A stretch of 64,000 bases of DNA from Poriferisodalis sp965208555 (GTDB taxonomy: Bacteria > Actinomycetota > Acidimicrobiia > Acidimicrobiales > Poriferisodalaceae). Below, piece by piece: positions 23,572 through 33,838 of the stretch; the first letter of the stretch is position 1, and each line of letters starts with the position of its first letter. The notes beneath the pieces are model-generated. The model made no database searches. It was not told where the DNA came from and saw only the letters and a list, made by a program, of their open reading frames with translations. The position numbers and the translations under genes were made by a program. The stretch lies in NCBI RefSeq assembly GCF_965208555.1, contig NZ_OZ242342.1, positions 1,550,001 to 1,614,000 of the forward strand, in the 5' to 3' direction.

Positions 23572-24600
23572 ATGGAGCCGATCGTCACGGTCAACGGCCT
23601 GTGGAAGATCTTCGGCAAGAAGTTCGATGCCGCCCGTGATCTCGCTTCGGGAGGGGCCGACCGGGAGCAGGTGCAGGCCGAGACGGGCTGTCTCGTGGCA
23701 GTTCAAGACGTCACCTTCGAGGTGCAGGCGGGCGAGACGTTCGTGGTGATGGGCCTGTCAGGCTCGGGCAAGTCCACGCTGGTGCGCTGCATCTCCCGTT
23801 TGATCGAGCCGACCTTCGGCGAGATGGAAGTGTGCGGAACCGTGCTCGCTGACGCCAGCGACACAGCGCTGCGCGAGCTGCGCCGCAGCAAGATGGCGAT
23901 GGTCTTCCAGCACTTCGGCCTGTTTCCCCACCGGCGCGTCGTCGACAACGTGGCGTACGGGCTCGAGGTGCAGGGAGTTGCTCGTGAGGAACGCCACGAG
24001 CGAGCGAGGGCCGTACTCACGACGGTGGGCCTCGACGGTTGGGGCGACCACTACCCCCAGCAGCTCAGCGGCGGCATGCAGCAGCGCGTCGGGCTGGCAC
24101 GGGCTCTCGCTGTCGAGCCCGAGGTGCTGTTCTTCGACGAGCCGTTCTCGGCGCTCGACCCGCTGATCCGGCGGGACATGCAGGACGAGCTGGTGGCGCT
24201 GCAGATGGAGCTGCAGCGCACCATCGTGTTCATCACCCACGACTTCGCCGAGGCCCTGCGGCTGGCGGATCGCATCGCCATCATGCGCGACGGGGCCTTC
24301 ACCCAGGTCGGCACACCGCTCGAGATCCTGACCCAGCCGGCGAACGACTACGTCCGGGCGTTCACCCAGGATGCGCCGATCGCCAAGGTGCTTCCGGCCT
24401 GCTCGCTGATGCAGCCGATAGGCGACGTCGCTGTTGAGGATGGCTGGCCCCGCACGACCGAGACCGCCACGCTGGAATCGGCGTTGCCGTTCCTGCTGTC
24501 TGAGCACCGTCCGGTCGTGGTCTGCAACGCGGAGGGCGAGCCCCTGGGCCTGCTGCACCAGGACGATGTGGCAGCGGTACTGGAGCGGAACTTGCGATGA
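23572..24600 (+). CDS. proV: Glycine betaine/proline ABC transporter ATP-binding protein
   Basis: This is a 342-residue ATPase. The ATG at 23572 is preferred because GGGG at 23562-23566 gives it a spaced ribosome-binding site; an ATG at 23560 is in frame. The N-terminal KIFGKKFDAA and the segment before VQDVTFEVQ are typical of ProV/OpuAA. Walker A is GLSGSGKST, the Q-loop is MVFQHFGLFPHR, the signature is LSGGMQQRVGLARAL, Walker B is VLFFDEPFSALDP and the switch His is in FITHDFAEA. After residue about 260 comes a short C-terminal regulatory part related to CBS segments, with one degenerate CBS-like unit ending near LLHQDDVAAVLERNLR. It precedes the permease gene by 58 bp. Confidence 0.93.
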   Translation: MEPIVTVNGLWKIFGKKFDAARDLASGGADREQVQAETGCLVAVQDVTFEVQAGETFVVMGLSGSGKSTLVRCISRLIEPTFGEMEVCGTVLADASDTALRELRRSKMAMVFQHFGLFPHRRVVDNVAYGLEVQGVAREERHERARAVLTTVGLDGWGDHYPQQLSGGMQQRVGLARALAVEPEVLFFDEPFSALDPLIRRDMQDELVALQMELQRTIVFITHDFAEALRLADRIAIMRDGAFTQVGTPLEILTQPANDYVRAFTQDAPIAKVLPACSLMQPIGDVAVEDGWPRTTETATLESALPFLLSEHRPVVVCNAEGEPLGLLHQDDVAAVLERNLR

Positions 24601-24658
24601 GCCGCACCTTCGGAGCTCCAGTACCGCCGTCAGACACGGCCCTCGAACAGAATCTGAG

Positions 24659-26653
24659 ATGAGCCAGACCCTCGAGACTGGGCCGTCGGCGGATTCGGGC
24701 GCACCGGCAGCCCGGCGACAGTCACCTGTGGCCGTGGCGTTGGCGGCGGCTGCGGTCGCGCTGGTGGTCATCGGCTTCGCCGCATCGGTGGGCGCCTTCC
24801 CCGAATCGTGGAACTTCGGGCTGGCCGACCCGATCGACCGTGCCCGGCGCTGGCTGATCAACAACCAGACGTCGCACTGGCTCTACACCGTGCTGCTGGA
24901 CCCGCTGACCGACCTCGCCGATGCGGGCATCCGCCAGCTCGAGTCGATCCTGCGCTGGTTCCCGTGGTACGTGTACCCCGTCTTCTGCGGCCTCGGGCTG
25001 TGGCGTGTGCGCAGCCGGCTGGCGGGTGTGCTCGGAGCTGCCGGGGTGGTGCTCATCGGCATGACCGACCTGTGGCAGCAGGGCTTCGCCACCCTCGCGC
25101 TGATGGGCGTGGCGGTGTTCGGTTCGCTGCTGGCGGGCATCCCGCTCGGCATTGCCGCATGGCGCAACGACCGGTTCGCCGGCGTGCTGCGCCCGACGCT
25201 CGACGCCATGCAGACCATGCCGGGCTTCGTCTATCTCATCCCGTTCGTGCTGCTGTTCGGCATCGGGCGCGTGCCGGCGCTGATCGCCACGGTCATCTTC
25301 GCCCTGCCGCCGGTGGTGAGGCTCACCGACGTCGGCTTGCGCAACGTGCCCGGAGCAATGGTGGAAGCCTCGGAGATGTTCGGTGCGACCGACCGCCAGA
25401 CGCTGCGGCTGGTGCGGATCCCGGCGGCCCGGCCGGCGATCCTGGCCGGCACCAACCAGACGACGATGCTCGCCATGAGCATGGTGGTGATCGCCGCCTT
25501 CATCGGCGCAGGCGGGCTCGGGCAGGACGTGCTGCGAGCCATGCGCGACATCGACGTCGGCGAGGCCTCCGAGGCCGGCATCGCCATCGTCATCATGGCG
25601 ATCATCCTGGACCGCTTCACTCGGGGCGTCGCCACGCTGGGCGAGCGGGGCCGCGGGCAGGCAACGAACGCTCATGGCGACGGCGCGCTGCGGGCCGCCG
25701 ACACCATGGCGATCCGCTGGATCGCGGCGGCCGCAGGTGTGGTGGCGCTGGTGGGCGGCATCGTGGGCCACAACGAGTTCCCCGAGTGGCTGCAGTGGCA
25801 CTACGCGCCCTACGTCAACGACATCACGGCGTGGGCTCGCGACAACCTCTACGACATCGGCAACTCGGGCATCGGCACCGGGCCGCTCAGCGACTTCATC
25901 ACCGTGTACATGGTGACGCCGCTGCGAGAGCTGCTGTCGTCGGGCATTCCCTGGCCGGCCATGATCGGGCTGGGCGTGCTGGGCGGGCTGCTGGCCCGCG
26001 GCGTCACGCTGGGGCTCGGCATCGGCGTCGCGATGTTCCTGATCGGGTGGCTGGGCATGTGGGAGCTGTCGATGGACACGCTGGCCCAGACGCTGGTGGC
26101 GGTGGCGGTCACGCTGGCGATCGGCGTGCCGCTGGGCATCCAGGCCTCCCACAGCGACCGCTTCCAGCGACTGATGGACCCAGTGCTGGATTTCCTGCAG
26201 ACCATTCCCAGCTTCGTGCTGCTGGTGCCGGTGATCACGTTGTTCCACGTGGGGCGCATCCCGGGCATCATCGCCTCGGTCGTCTATGCGCTCCCAGCCG
26301 CGGTGCACTACACCGATCTGGGGCTCCGCCGGGTGCCTGCCGAGGTCCACGAGGCCGCCACCAGCTTCGGCGCAACCCGCAGTCAGCGCCTCCGGCGTGT
26401 CGAGCTGCCGCTCGCGGCGCCCGAGCTGATGGTGGCGGTCAACCAGGTGATCATGCTGGTGCTGGCGATGGTGGTGATCGCCGGGTTGGTCGGCGGCGGC
26501 GGCCTCGGGCTCGAGACCGTGAACGCCCTGCGCCGCAGCGACGCCGTCGGCAGGGGCTTCGAAGCAGGCATCGCGATCGTGCTGCTGGCAGGCATCCTCG
26601 ACCGCCTCACCAGGGGCGTAGCAGACCGCCTCCGCCCGCCCCCCGCCGCCTGA
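24659..26653 (+). CDS. proW: Glycine betaine ABC permease, two ProW domains fused
   Basis: This 664-residue membrane protein contains two complete ProW/OpuAB permease domains in one chain. Each has the same order of landmarks: domain 1 GVAVFGSLLAGIPLGIAAW, then MQTMPGFVYLIPFVLLFGIG, RLTDVGLRNVP and EASEMFGATDRQTL. Domain 2 has VAVTLAIGVPLGIQASH, LQTIPSFVLLVPVITLFHVG, HYTDLGLRRVP and EAATSFGATRSQRL. Each ends with a GGGLG-type EAA-loop neighbour and an ILDR(F/L)TRGVA motif. The usual homolog is one domain of 280-350 residues acting as a dimer, so this chain replaces the homodimer. The start at 24659 has only a weak ribosome-binding site. Confidence 0.9.
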   Translation: MSQTLETGPSADSGAPAARRQSPVAVALAAAAVALVVIGFAASVGAFPESWNFGLADPIDRARRWLINNQTSHWLYTVLLDPLTDLADAGIRQLESILRWFPWYVYPVFCGLGLWRVRSRLAGVLGAAGVVLIGMTDLWQQGFATLALMGVAVFGSLLAGIPLGIAAWRNDRFAGVLRPTLDAMQTMPGFVYLIPFVLLFGIGRVPALIATVIFALPPVVRLTDVGLRNVPGAMVEASEMFGATDRQTLRLVRIPAARPAILAGTNQTTMLAMSMVVIAAFIGAGGLGQDVLRAMRDIDVGEASEAGIAIVIMAIILDRFTRGVATLGERGRGQATNAHGDGALRAADTMAIRWIAAAAGVVALVGGIVGHNEFPEWLQWHYAPYVNDITAWARDNLYDIGNSGIGTGPLSDFITVYMVTPLRELLSSGIPWPAMIGLGVLGGLLARGVTLGLGIGVAMFLIGWLGMWELSMDTLAQTLVAVAVTLAIGVPLGIQASHSDRFQRLMDPVLDFLQTIPSFVLLVPVITLFHVGRIPGIIASVVYALPAAVHYTDLGLRRVPAEVHEAATSFGATRSQRLRRVELPLAAPELMVAVNQVIMLVLAMVVIAGLVGGGGLGLETVNALRRSDAVGRGFEAGIAIVLLAGILDRLTRGVADRLRPPPAA

Positions 26654-26684
26654 GCGGTCAGCGGCCGACAGCTACGGTGCCGTT

Positions 26685-27626
26685 ATGGCTGATCAGCTTC
26701 GCTTTCTCCGCTCGTCACCATGCCTGCGGCGACGGGTCCGAACAGCGGCGGCGGTCTTCGCGTTGGCCGTCGTGGCGACGGCGTGCTACCGCTTCGAGAT
26801 AGATCTGGTGGTGCGCGAAGACGGATCGGGATCCGTCGACGCGGCGATGAACATCGACATCGCCATGCTCAGCCTCATGGGGCTTGGCGGGGGCGACGCG
26901 TCCGAGACGGCCGAGGAGGTGTGCCGACAGATCGTCGATGATTCCGGTACCGATCTGCCGAGCATCTTCGGCCTGAGCGAGCTGGATGACGTCAAAATTT
27001 CTCTGGGCGACGGGGTCTGCACAGTCAGATTCGGACGTGAATGGGCCGCTGACGAGGGCGAGACTGTCTTAGCGGCCTTAGCTGGGGACGACGGCCCGAG
27101 TGTGCGCCGCACCGATAGCGGTGGCTGGCGCTTCGATCTGAACATGGCATCGCTCAGCGAGGAGTTGGCTGACGAGGAGTTCACCGCTGAGGACCGCGCT
27201 GAGGCTGAGGCGCTGGGCTTCGAGTTCCCCACGATGGCAATCTCGGTGATCCTGCCGGGCGATGCCATCGAGCACAACGCCGACTCGGTGAGCCAATCGA
27301 AGTACTCGTGGGAACTGGACCTGTTCGCGGTGGACGAGCATCCCCCATCGCTCTATGTCCAGACGGCACCCGGCGGCGGGCTCGGGCCCGAGGCAATCGG
27401 TGCGATCGTCGCCGGCGTCTTGCTGACCCTGGCAGCACTCGTCACGCTGCGCCGCCACCAGGAAGCCAAATCCGCCGCAAGGGACACGCACGGCATCGAA
27501 GCGGTCGGCGACCCGGCCGAGGCGACAGCTCTCGACAAAGACACGCCTGACGAGAGCAGCGGCACAGATACCGCCGAAGTGAGCAACGAAGGCAGCGCGG
27601 GCGGCACCAGCACCACTGATCGCTGA
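26685..27626 (+). CDS. LppM-like lipoprotein with C-terminal membrane anchor
   Basis: This is a 313-residue protein. An N-terminal basic stretch and AAAVFALAVVATAC form a lipoprotein signal, and the mature start YRFEIDLVVREDGSGSVDAA matches the LppM/DUF3153 domain of actinobacterial lipoproteins. Residues about 35-225 form that beta-rich extracellular domain, then GAIVAGVLLTLAALVTL is a single transmembrane helix. The rest is a hydrophilic Asp/Thr/Glu-rich tail. Two membrane attachments in one protein are usual for this family. The role is not established; the M. tuberculosis member affects envelope and phagosome biology. It stands alone after the betaine cluster, separated by 31 bp. Confidence 0.75.
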   Translation: MADQLRFLRSSPCLRRRVRTAAAVFALAVVATACYRFEIDLVVREDGSGSVDAAMNIDIAMLSLMGLGGGDASETAEEVCRQIVDDSGTDLPSIFGLSELDDVKISLGDGVCTVRFGREWAADEGETVLAALAGDDGPSVRRTDSGGWRFDLNMASLSEELADEEFTAEDRAEAEALGFEFPTMAISVILPGDAIEHNADSVSQSKYSWELDLFAVDEHPPSLYVQTAPGGGLGPEAIGAIVAGVLLTLAALVTLRRHQEAKSAARDTHGIEAVGDPAEATALDKDTPDESSGTDTAEVSNEGSAGGTSTTDR

Positions 27627-27648
27627 CAACCTGCCGAGCGCCCCTCCT

Positions 27649-27700
27649 TGTGACCACAAATGGATTTGATGTAGTCACTGTTATTGAGTAATGTGACCAT
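27649..27700 (+). promoter_or_regulatory. Promoter and operator of the toxin-antitoxin pair
   Basis: The -35 box TTGATG (27666-27671) and the -10 box TAATGT (27689-27694) are separated by exactly 17 bases. The expected start point falls on or next to the antitoxin ATG at 27701, so the mRNA appears leaderless. TGTGACCA occurs as a direct repeat at 27649-27656 and 27692-27699, and TAGTCAC (27672-27678) is a near-complement of the second copy. These repeats are likely binding sites for the antitoxin or the complex. Confidence 0.65.
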
Positions 27701-28012
27701 ATGAGTACCGGCGTTGTGACCACTGACATCGGCATCCGGGAGCTGAAGGCGAAACTGTCGGAGTGCGTGCGGCGGGCGGCCAGCGGCGAGCGCCTCATCG
27801 TCACTGACCGGGGACGGCCGGTGGCACAACTCACCCCGTTGGACGACTCGATGTTGGACGACTTGGCACGCATCGAACAGGGCGTCGCCGAGGGTTGGAT
27901 CAGACCTGCGAAGCGCAGAGGCGGGCTCCAGCCCTTCACGCCGCCGCGGCCCCAGCTGCTGTCAGATGGACCGACGGTCATGGAGATGCTCGACGAAGAC
28001 CGCGGCGATTGA
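27701..28012 (+). CDS. Phd/YefM-type antitoxin
   Basis: This is a 103-residue antitoxin. Residues 8-50 (TDIGIRELKAKLSECVRRAA, then GERLIVTDRGRPVAQLTPL) are the Phd/YefM DNA-binding fold that recognises the operator as a dimer. The C-terminal half, rich in Arg/Pro and ending MEMLDEDRGD, should be the disordered region that wraps the toxin. No ribosome-binding site precedes the ATG, in agreement with a leaderless transcript. The stop codon overlaps the toxin start by one base (TGATG), a translationally coupled arrangement. Confidence 0.88.
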   Translation: MSTGVVTTDIGIRELKAKLSECVRRAASGERLIVTDRGRPVAQLTPLDDSMLDDLARIEQGVAEGWIRPAKRRGGLQPFTPPRPQLLSDGPTVMEMLDEDRGD

Positions 28013-28410
28013 TGCTGTACGTCGAGTCCAGTGCGCTGATGAAGCTCTATCGACCCGAGCACGACTCCGAATTCACGCTGCACACCGTGGCGACGGAGCC
28101 GCTTCGGGTCACATGCGGAATCACCGAGGTCGAAGTCAGACGCAACCTCGTGCGCCACTTCGAGGGCGAAGAGCTGGCGCGAGTTCAGCGTCAGCTGCAG
28201 GTCGATCTCACGGCGTTCGAGATGGTCGAGCTGGACGCAGAGGTATGTGTCGATGCAGCTCGTATAGCTGAGGAGACGCTCTGCCGCTCGCTCGACGCCA
28301 TCCACCTGGCGGCCGCCCGACGGGCGAGCCCGCACGCGACCGTGCTGACGTTCGACCGGCGTCAAGCAGAGGCGGCTCGCGCCATCGGCATGGCGGTCCT
28401 CGGCGCCTGA
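28012..28410 (+). CDS. VapC-type PIN domain toxin
   Basis: This is a 132-residue PIN-domain ribonuclease. The family landmarks are all present: MLYVESSALMKLY at the N-terminus, CGITEVEVRRNL, LCRSLDAIHLAAA and LTFDRRQAEAARAIG. Oddly, the first catalytic acid, almost always Asp (Y-L-D-S/T-S), is Glu at residue 5 (GAG). The other acids (Glu in TEVE, Asp in LDAIHLA and Asp in TFDRR) are present. The substitution could lower or alter metal-dependent activity. It overlaps the antitoxin by one base and ends 68 bp before the convergent hppA gene. Confidence 0.88.
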   Translation: MLYVESSALMKLYRPEHDSEFTLHTVATEPLRVTCGITEVEVRRNLVRHFEGEELARVQRQLQVDLTAFEMVELDAEVCVDAARIAEETLCRSLDAIHLAAARRASPHATVLTFDRRQAEAARAIGMAVLGA

Positions 28411-28477
28411 ATCTCGCGCGGACCGAGCCGCAAATTCGATGAGGTGCAGCGCTCAGCAGCGCTCGTCACCGTTCGGG

Positions 28478-30586
<2,109 letters not shown>

Positions 30587-30600
30587 ATGGACCTCCAAGG

Positions 30601-30660
30601 TCGCGTCAGAAACAGATCAGGGTCAGATCAGAGCCCAATCAGGATCAGGTCACGTCGGGA
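30601..30660. repeat. Imperfect ATCAGG repeats upstream of hppA
   Basis: The gap between nhaA and hppA holds closely spaced copies of a 5-7 base unit: CAGATCAGGG, TCAGATCAG, CAATCAGGATCAGG. The repeats would be in the hppA leader. They may be a slipped duplication or a regulator-binding array; no function is evident. Confidence 0.5.
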
Positions 30661-30714
30661 TGGCTCGGGGGAGTATGCCGGACTGCGGGCAGAGATGCTG
30701 TGGTTCCTGGATGC

Positions 30715-32088
30715 TCAGGACTCGTCGTGAGCGTGGTGTTCTTCGGGCATGACTTCGGTGTGCGCACCGCGCTTGCCGGAGAACCACAGCAGCGCCAGCG
30801 CCGCTCCGCCCGCGGCGCCCGAAGCGACCAGGATGCCGATCTTCGCCAGATCGGTGATGCCGCCGTCGTCGAACGCCAGCCCGGTGATGAAGATCGACAC
30901 GGTGAAGCCGATGCCCGCAGCGAACCCCATGCCGACGAACTGCGGCCAGTTCATCCCCTCGGGCAGGTCGAAGCCGAAGCGGGTCGCCACCCAGGTGAAC
31001 GCGGCGATGCCCAGCGGCTTGCCGACCACCAGACCCAAGATGACGCCCCACGTCACAGGCGAGCCGGCGGCATCGGTCACCGTCTCGCTCGACAGCGGAA
31101 TGCCGGCATTCGCCAGAGCGAAGATCGGCACGATGAGGAATGCCGTGAACGGGTGCAGCAGCGACTCCAGCCGTTCGGTCACCGGCACCGATTCCTGCAC
31201 GAGGAACGACGCCTGGTGCACCTGCTCGACACTCGGATCGTCCGGGAGGTGATCCACCATGTCCTGGGCTTGCACCCGGTCGAGCAGTGGCTTGGCGGGC
31301 GTCAGCAGGCCGAGCACCACGCCGGCGATGGTGGCGTGCACGCCTGATTCCAGGGTGGCGTACCAGATCACCAGCCCGATCACCCAGTAGACCTCGAGCG
31401 CCCACACCTTCATCATCGCCAGCATCCGCACGATGAGGGTCAGCCCGACAGCGACCGCCAGCCACCGGAAGTCCAGATCGCCGGTGTAGAAGATCGCGAT
31501 GACAGCGATGGCTCCGATGTCGTCGACGATGGCCAGCGTCAGCAGGAACAGCTTCAGAATCGGAGGCACCCGCGTGCCCAGCAGCGCGACGACGCCCACC
31601 GCGAACGCGATGTCGGTGGCCATCGGGATGCCCCAGCCCGAGGCGGCCTCTCCGGACGGGTTGAACACCACGTAGAACAGCGCCGGCACGACCATCCCGC
31701 CGATGGCGGCAATCGCCGGCAAGGTCGCGGCGCGGAGGCTCGATAGGTAGCCGGTCACCAGCTCGCGCTTGATCTCGAGTCCCACCACGAAGAAGAACAG
31801 CGCCATGAGGCCGTCGTTGACGAGCGCCTCCAAGGTCAGCCCATGGTCGCCATGCACGTGGTAGCCGCCGACGGTCAGGTCGATGTGGGTATGCCAGAAA
31901 TCGAAGTAGCTCTGACTCCACGGCGAGTTCGCCCAGATGAGCGCCGTGGTGGCAGCCACGAGCAGCAGCGCGCTGCTGGCAACCTCGCGATGAACGAAGC
32001 TGAGGATCGGCCGGGCTACGAATCGGGCCAGCCAGCGGTCGCCGCCCGCGAACGTCTCCCGCTGGAACAGGTACTCCGGGCCCGCCAT
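30715..32088 (-). CDS. nhaA: Na+/H+ antiporter NhaA
   Basis: This is a 457-residue antiporter with about 12 membrane segments. Key blocks are NDGLMALFFFVVGLEIKREL (pH-sensor region), GWGIPMATDIAFAVGVVALLG and TLAIVDDIGAIAVIAIFY with the two adjacent aspartates that bind Na+, and a C-terminal GIGFTVSIFITGLAFDD. The ATG at 32088 (MAGPEYLFQRETF) is preferred; the longer frame to 32307 adds an Arg-rich shadow. It is upstream of hppA on the same strand, 130 bp apart, so the two ion-energetics genes may be co-expressed. The C-terminus is hydrophilic and His-rich. Confidence 0.92.
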   Translation of the reverse strand: MAGPEYLFQRETFAGGDRWLARFVARPILSFVHREVASSALLLVAATTALIWANSPWSQSYFDFWHTHIDLTVGGYHVHGDHGLTLEALVNDGLMALFFFVVGLEIKRELVTGYLSSLRAATLPAIAAIGGMVVPALFYVVFNPSGEAASGWGIPMATDIAFAVGVVALLGTRVPPILKLFLLTLAIVDDIGAIAVIAIFYTGDLDFRWLAVAVGLTLIVRMLAMMKVWALEVYWVIGLVIWYATLESGVHATIAGVVLGLLTPAKPLLDRVQAQDMVDHLPDDPSVEQVHQASFLVQESVPVTERLESLLHPFTAFLIVPIFALANAGIPLSSETVTDAAGSPVTWGVILGLVVGKPLGIAAFTWVATRFGFDLPEGMNWPQFVGMGFAAGIGFTVSIFITGLAFDDGGITDLAKIGILVASGAAGGAALALLWFSGKRGAHTEVMPEEHHAHDES

Positions 32089-32165
32089 ACGGCCGCACAG
32101 GATACGGGCCGTTATCTGGGGGTCCTGCCGCGGACCCCGCTCCGCGCAGGCGCGCCTGCCGATGT

Positions 32166-32534
32166 TCAGCGATTCGACACGCGCTGCAGGGCCGCTGGCA
32201 GCCCGCTCGTCACTTCGAAAAGCGATTCGACGCCGGTCTCGGTCAGCGTCGCGGCGATGTCGGGCGCCGTCACGATCAGCGCCAGCTGGCCCCCGCCGGC
32301 GCGGCAACGGCGCCGAGCGTCGAGCAGCACGCCGAGCACGACAGGGTGCAGCACGCTCGCCTCGGACAGGTCCACGATGAGCCGTGGCGGCGTCGGCGCG
32401 GCCGTCAGCGCCGTGCGCGCCGCGGCGTCCAAAGAGGCGATGGCCGAGAGGTCGAGCTCGCCCCGGGGCGTCAGCACCACCGCCGCTGCACCGTCAGGCG
32501 TGTCGACGATCTGCTGGGTGATGCCGGAGATCAC
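32166..32534 (-). CDS. STAS domain protein, anti-sigma factor antagonist-like
   Basis: This is a 122-residue single STAS domain: VLTPRGELDLSAIASLDAAARTAL, then RLIVDLSEASVLHPVVLGVLLD. In functional antagonists such as SpoIIAA the last segment reads like VDLSGVxFxDSSGLGVLL, with a serine that the partner kinase phosphorylates. Here the DSS is replaced by HPV, so that control site is missing. It starts with GTG at 32534. Neither a kinase nor a sigma factor gene is adjacent. It may act as an unphosphorylated scaffold or bind a ligand. Confidence 0.75.
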   Translation of the reverse strand: MISGITQQIVDTPDGAAAVVLTPRGELDLSAIASLDAAARTALTAAPTPPRLIVDLSEASVLHPVVLGVLLDARRRCRAGGGQLALIVTAPDIAATLTETGVESLFEVTSGLPAALQRVSNR

Positions 32535-32561
32535 GACAAGCCGGCTCGCCGGCGGTGCGGC

Positions 32562-33686
32562 TCAGGCAAAGCGGGGCATCACCTTGTCGCTGATGAGCTC
32601 GAGCGACGCGTTGATCTGATCGGCCGAGTGGATGCCCTGGGGCACCAGGAAGAACGCCTCGTCGATGCCCAGCAGCGTCTGCGCCTCTTCGACCTGGCGG
32701 CTGATCGTGTCGGGGCTGCCGACGAGCTGCAGCGGCATGCCCTGGCCGAACTGGATGGCCCACTGGTTCCAGAACCACTCCATGTCGGCGAACTGCGCCC
32801 ACGCCTCCTCGTCGGTGGGCGCGCACACCGCAACGCCGCCCCAGCCGCACTCGTGCCCGCGGGGTTTGTCGACGCCGTGCTGCGCGGCTTCCTCTCGGTA
32901 CGCCTTCCACAGCGCCTCGCAGAAATCCATCTTGTCGCTGAGCACGATCGGCGTGCCGCCGTAGCGCGCCCAGAACACCGCCGAGCTCATCGACATGGTG
33001 AACCCGCCGTACAGCGGCGGATGCGGCGACTGCAGCGGTCTCGGCGCGATGCCCACCTCGTGGATCGTCATGTCGGCGTCCACCCCGGCGCCGTAGTCGG
33101 AATACACGGTGTGGGTGTGGGGGTTGAGGTTGTCGTTGGGGAAGCGCCAGAACTCGCCCTCATAGGAGAACGTGTTGCTGCGCAGGGCGGTGAGCACCAC
33201 GTCCACGAACTCCTCGAAGAAGCGACGGTTGTAGTCGTCTTCGTCGGTGCCGCGGTTCCATTTGCCCACCGCCGCGAGGTCGGGTCGGATCTTGAACTGG
33301 TCCACCCAGCGGTGCTGGTAGCCGCGCACCACGCCGAAGCAGAGCCGCCCGCCGGTCATGTGGTCGAGCGTCGCCACCTGCTCGGCGACGCGCATCGGGT
33401 TGTGGGTGGTGGACACGTAGCCGCAGGCGATCGGCCGCAGCCGGGTGGTGTGCTGGGCGATCCAGCTCGCCATCAGGTTCAGGTCGTTGGAGATCTCGAA
33501 GCCCTCGATCTGCAGGTGATGCTCGGGGTGGCCGAAGCCGTACCAGCCGTTCTCGTCGGCGAAGCGCGCTATCTCGGCGATCTCGCCGAGCATGCGCTGG
33601 TAGTAGTCGTTGTTGAGTCCTGCGAGGCCGGCTTCCAGCTCGTGGCGCCGGCCGATCGTGCAGTACATGAACAAGCTGAACTTCAC
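32562..33686 (-). CDS. LLM class flavin-dependent oxidoreductase
   Basis: This is a 374-residue luciferase-like monooxygenase using FMNH2 or F420H2. It begins at GTG 33686 (VKFSLFMYCTIGRRHELE) with GGAG upstream; the frame to 33782 is not used. Family blocks: YGFGHPEHHLQIEGFEISND, TTRLRPIACGYVSTTHNPMR, LDHMTGGRLCFGVVRGYQHR and VGSPDTISRQVEEAQTLLGI. The His pair in PEHHLQ and the GRGY-like VVRGY segment fit bacterial LLM hydroxylases of the alkanal/amine monooxygenase kind. The substrate is unknown. It is divergent from a TetR regulator with two matching palindromes between them, so it is probably that regulator's target. Confidence 0.85.
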   Translation of the reverse strand: MKFSLFMYCTIGRRHELEAGLAGLNNDYYQRMLGEIAEIARFADENGWYGFGHPEHHLQIEGFEISNDLNLMASWIAQHTTRLRPIACGYVSTTHNPMRVAEQVATLDHMTGGRLCFGVVRGYQHRWVDQFKIRPDLAAVGKWNRGTDEDDYNRRFFEEFVDVVLTALRSNTFSYEGEFWRFPNDNLNPHTHTVYSDYGAGVDADMTIHEVGIAPRPLQSPHPPLYGGFTMSMSSAVFWARYGGTPIVLSDKMDFCEALWKAYREEAAQHGVDKPRGHECGWGGVAVCAPTDEEAWAQFADMEWFWNQWAIQFGQGMPLQLVGSPDTISRQVEEAQTLLGIDEAFFLVPQGIHSADQINASLELISDKVMPRFA

Positions 33687-33772
33687 CCTGGCTCCCGCTG
33701 CCTCGCGCCCGGCACGACCCGGACCTCTCCGCGGAGTGTAGGTGAGCCCCCTTCGCAGCGACCTCAGCACCG

Positions 33773-33818
33773 CCGAACGCACCCACGAGCGTTCGGCCCC
33801 TGCATGAACGCCCGTTCA
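33773..33818. promoter_or_regulatory. Two GAACG/CGTTC palindromes between LLM gene and TetR gene
   Basis: CCGAACGC (33773-33780) pairs with GCGTTCGG (33789-33796) over 8 bp, and TGAACG-CC-CGTTCA (33805-33818) is a perfect 6-2-6 palindrome. Both share the half-site GAACG. They sit between the divergent starts at 33686 and 33839 and are likely TetR operators controlling both genes. Confidence 0.65.
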
Positions 33819-33838
33819 GGACTAGGTTTTTCTGCGGC

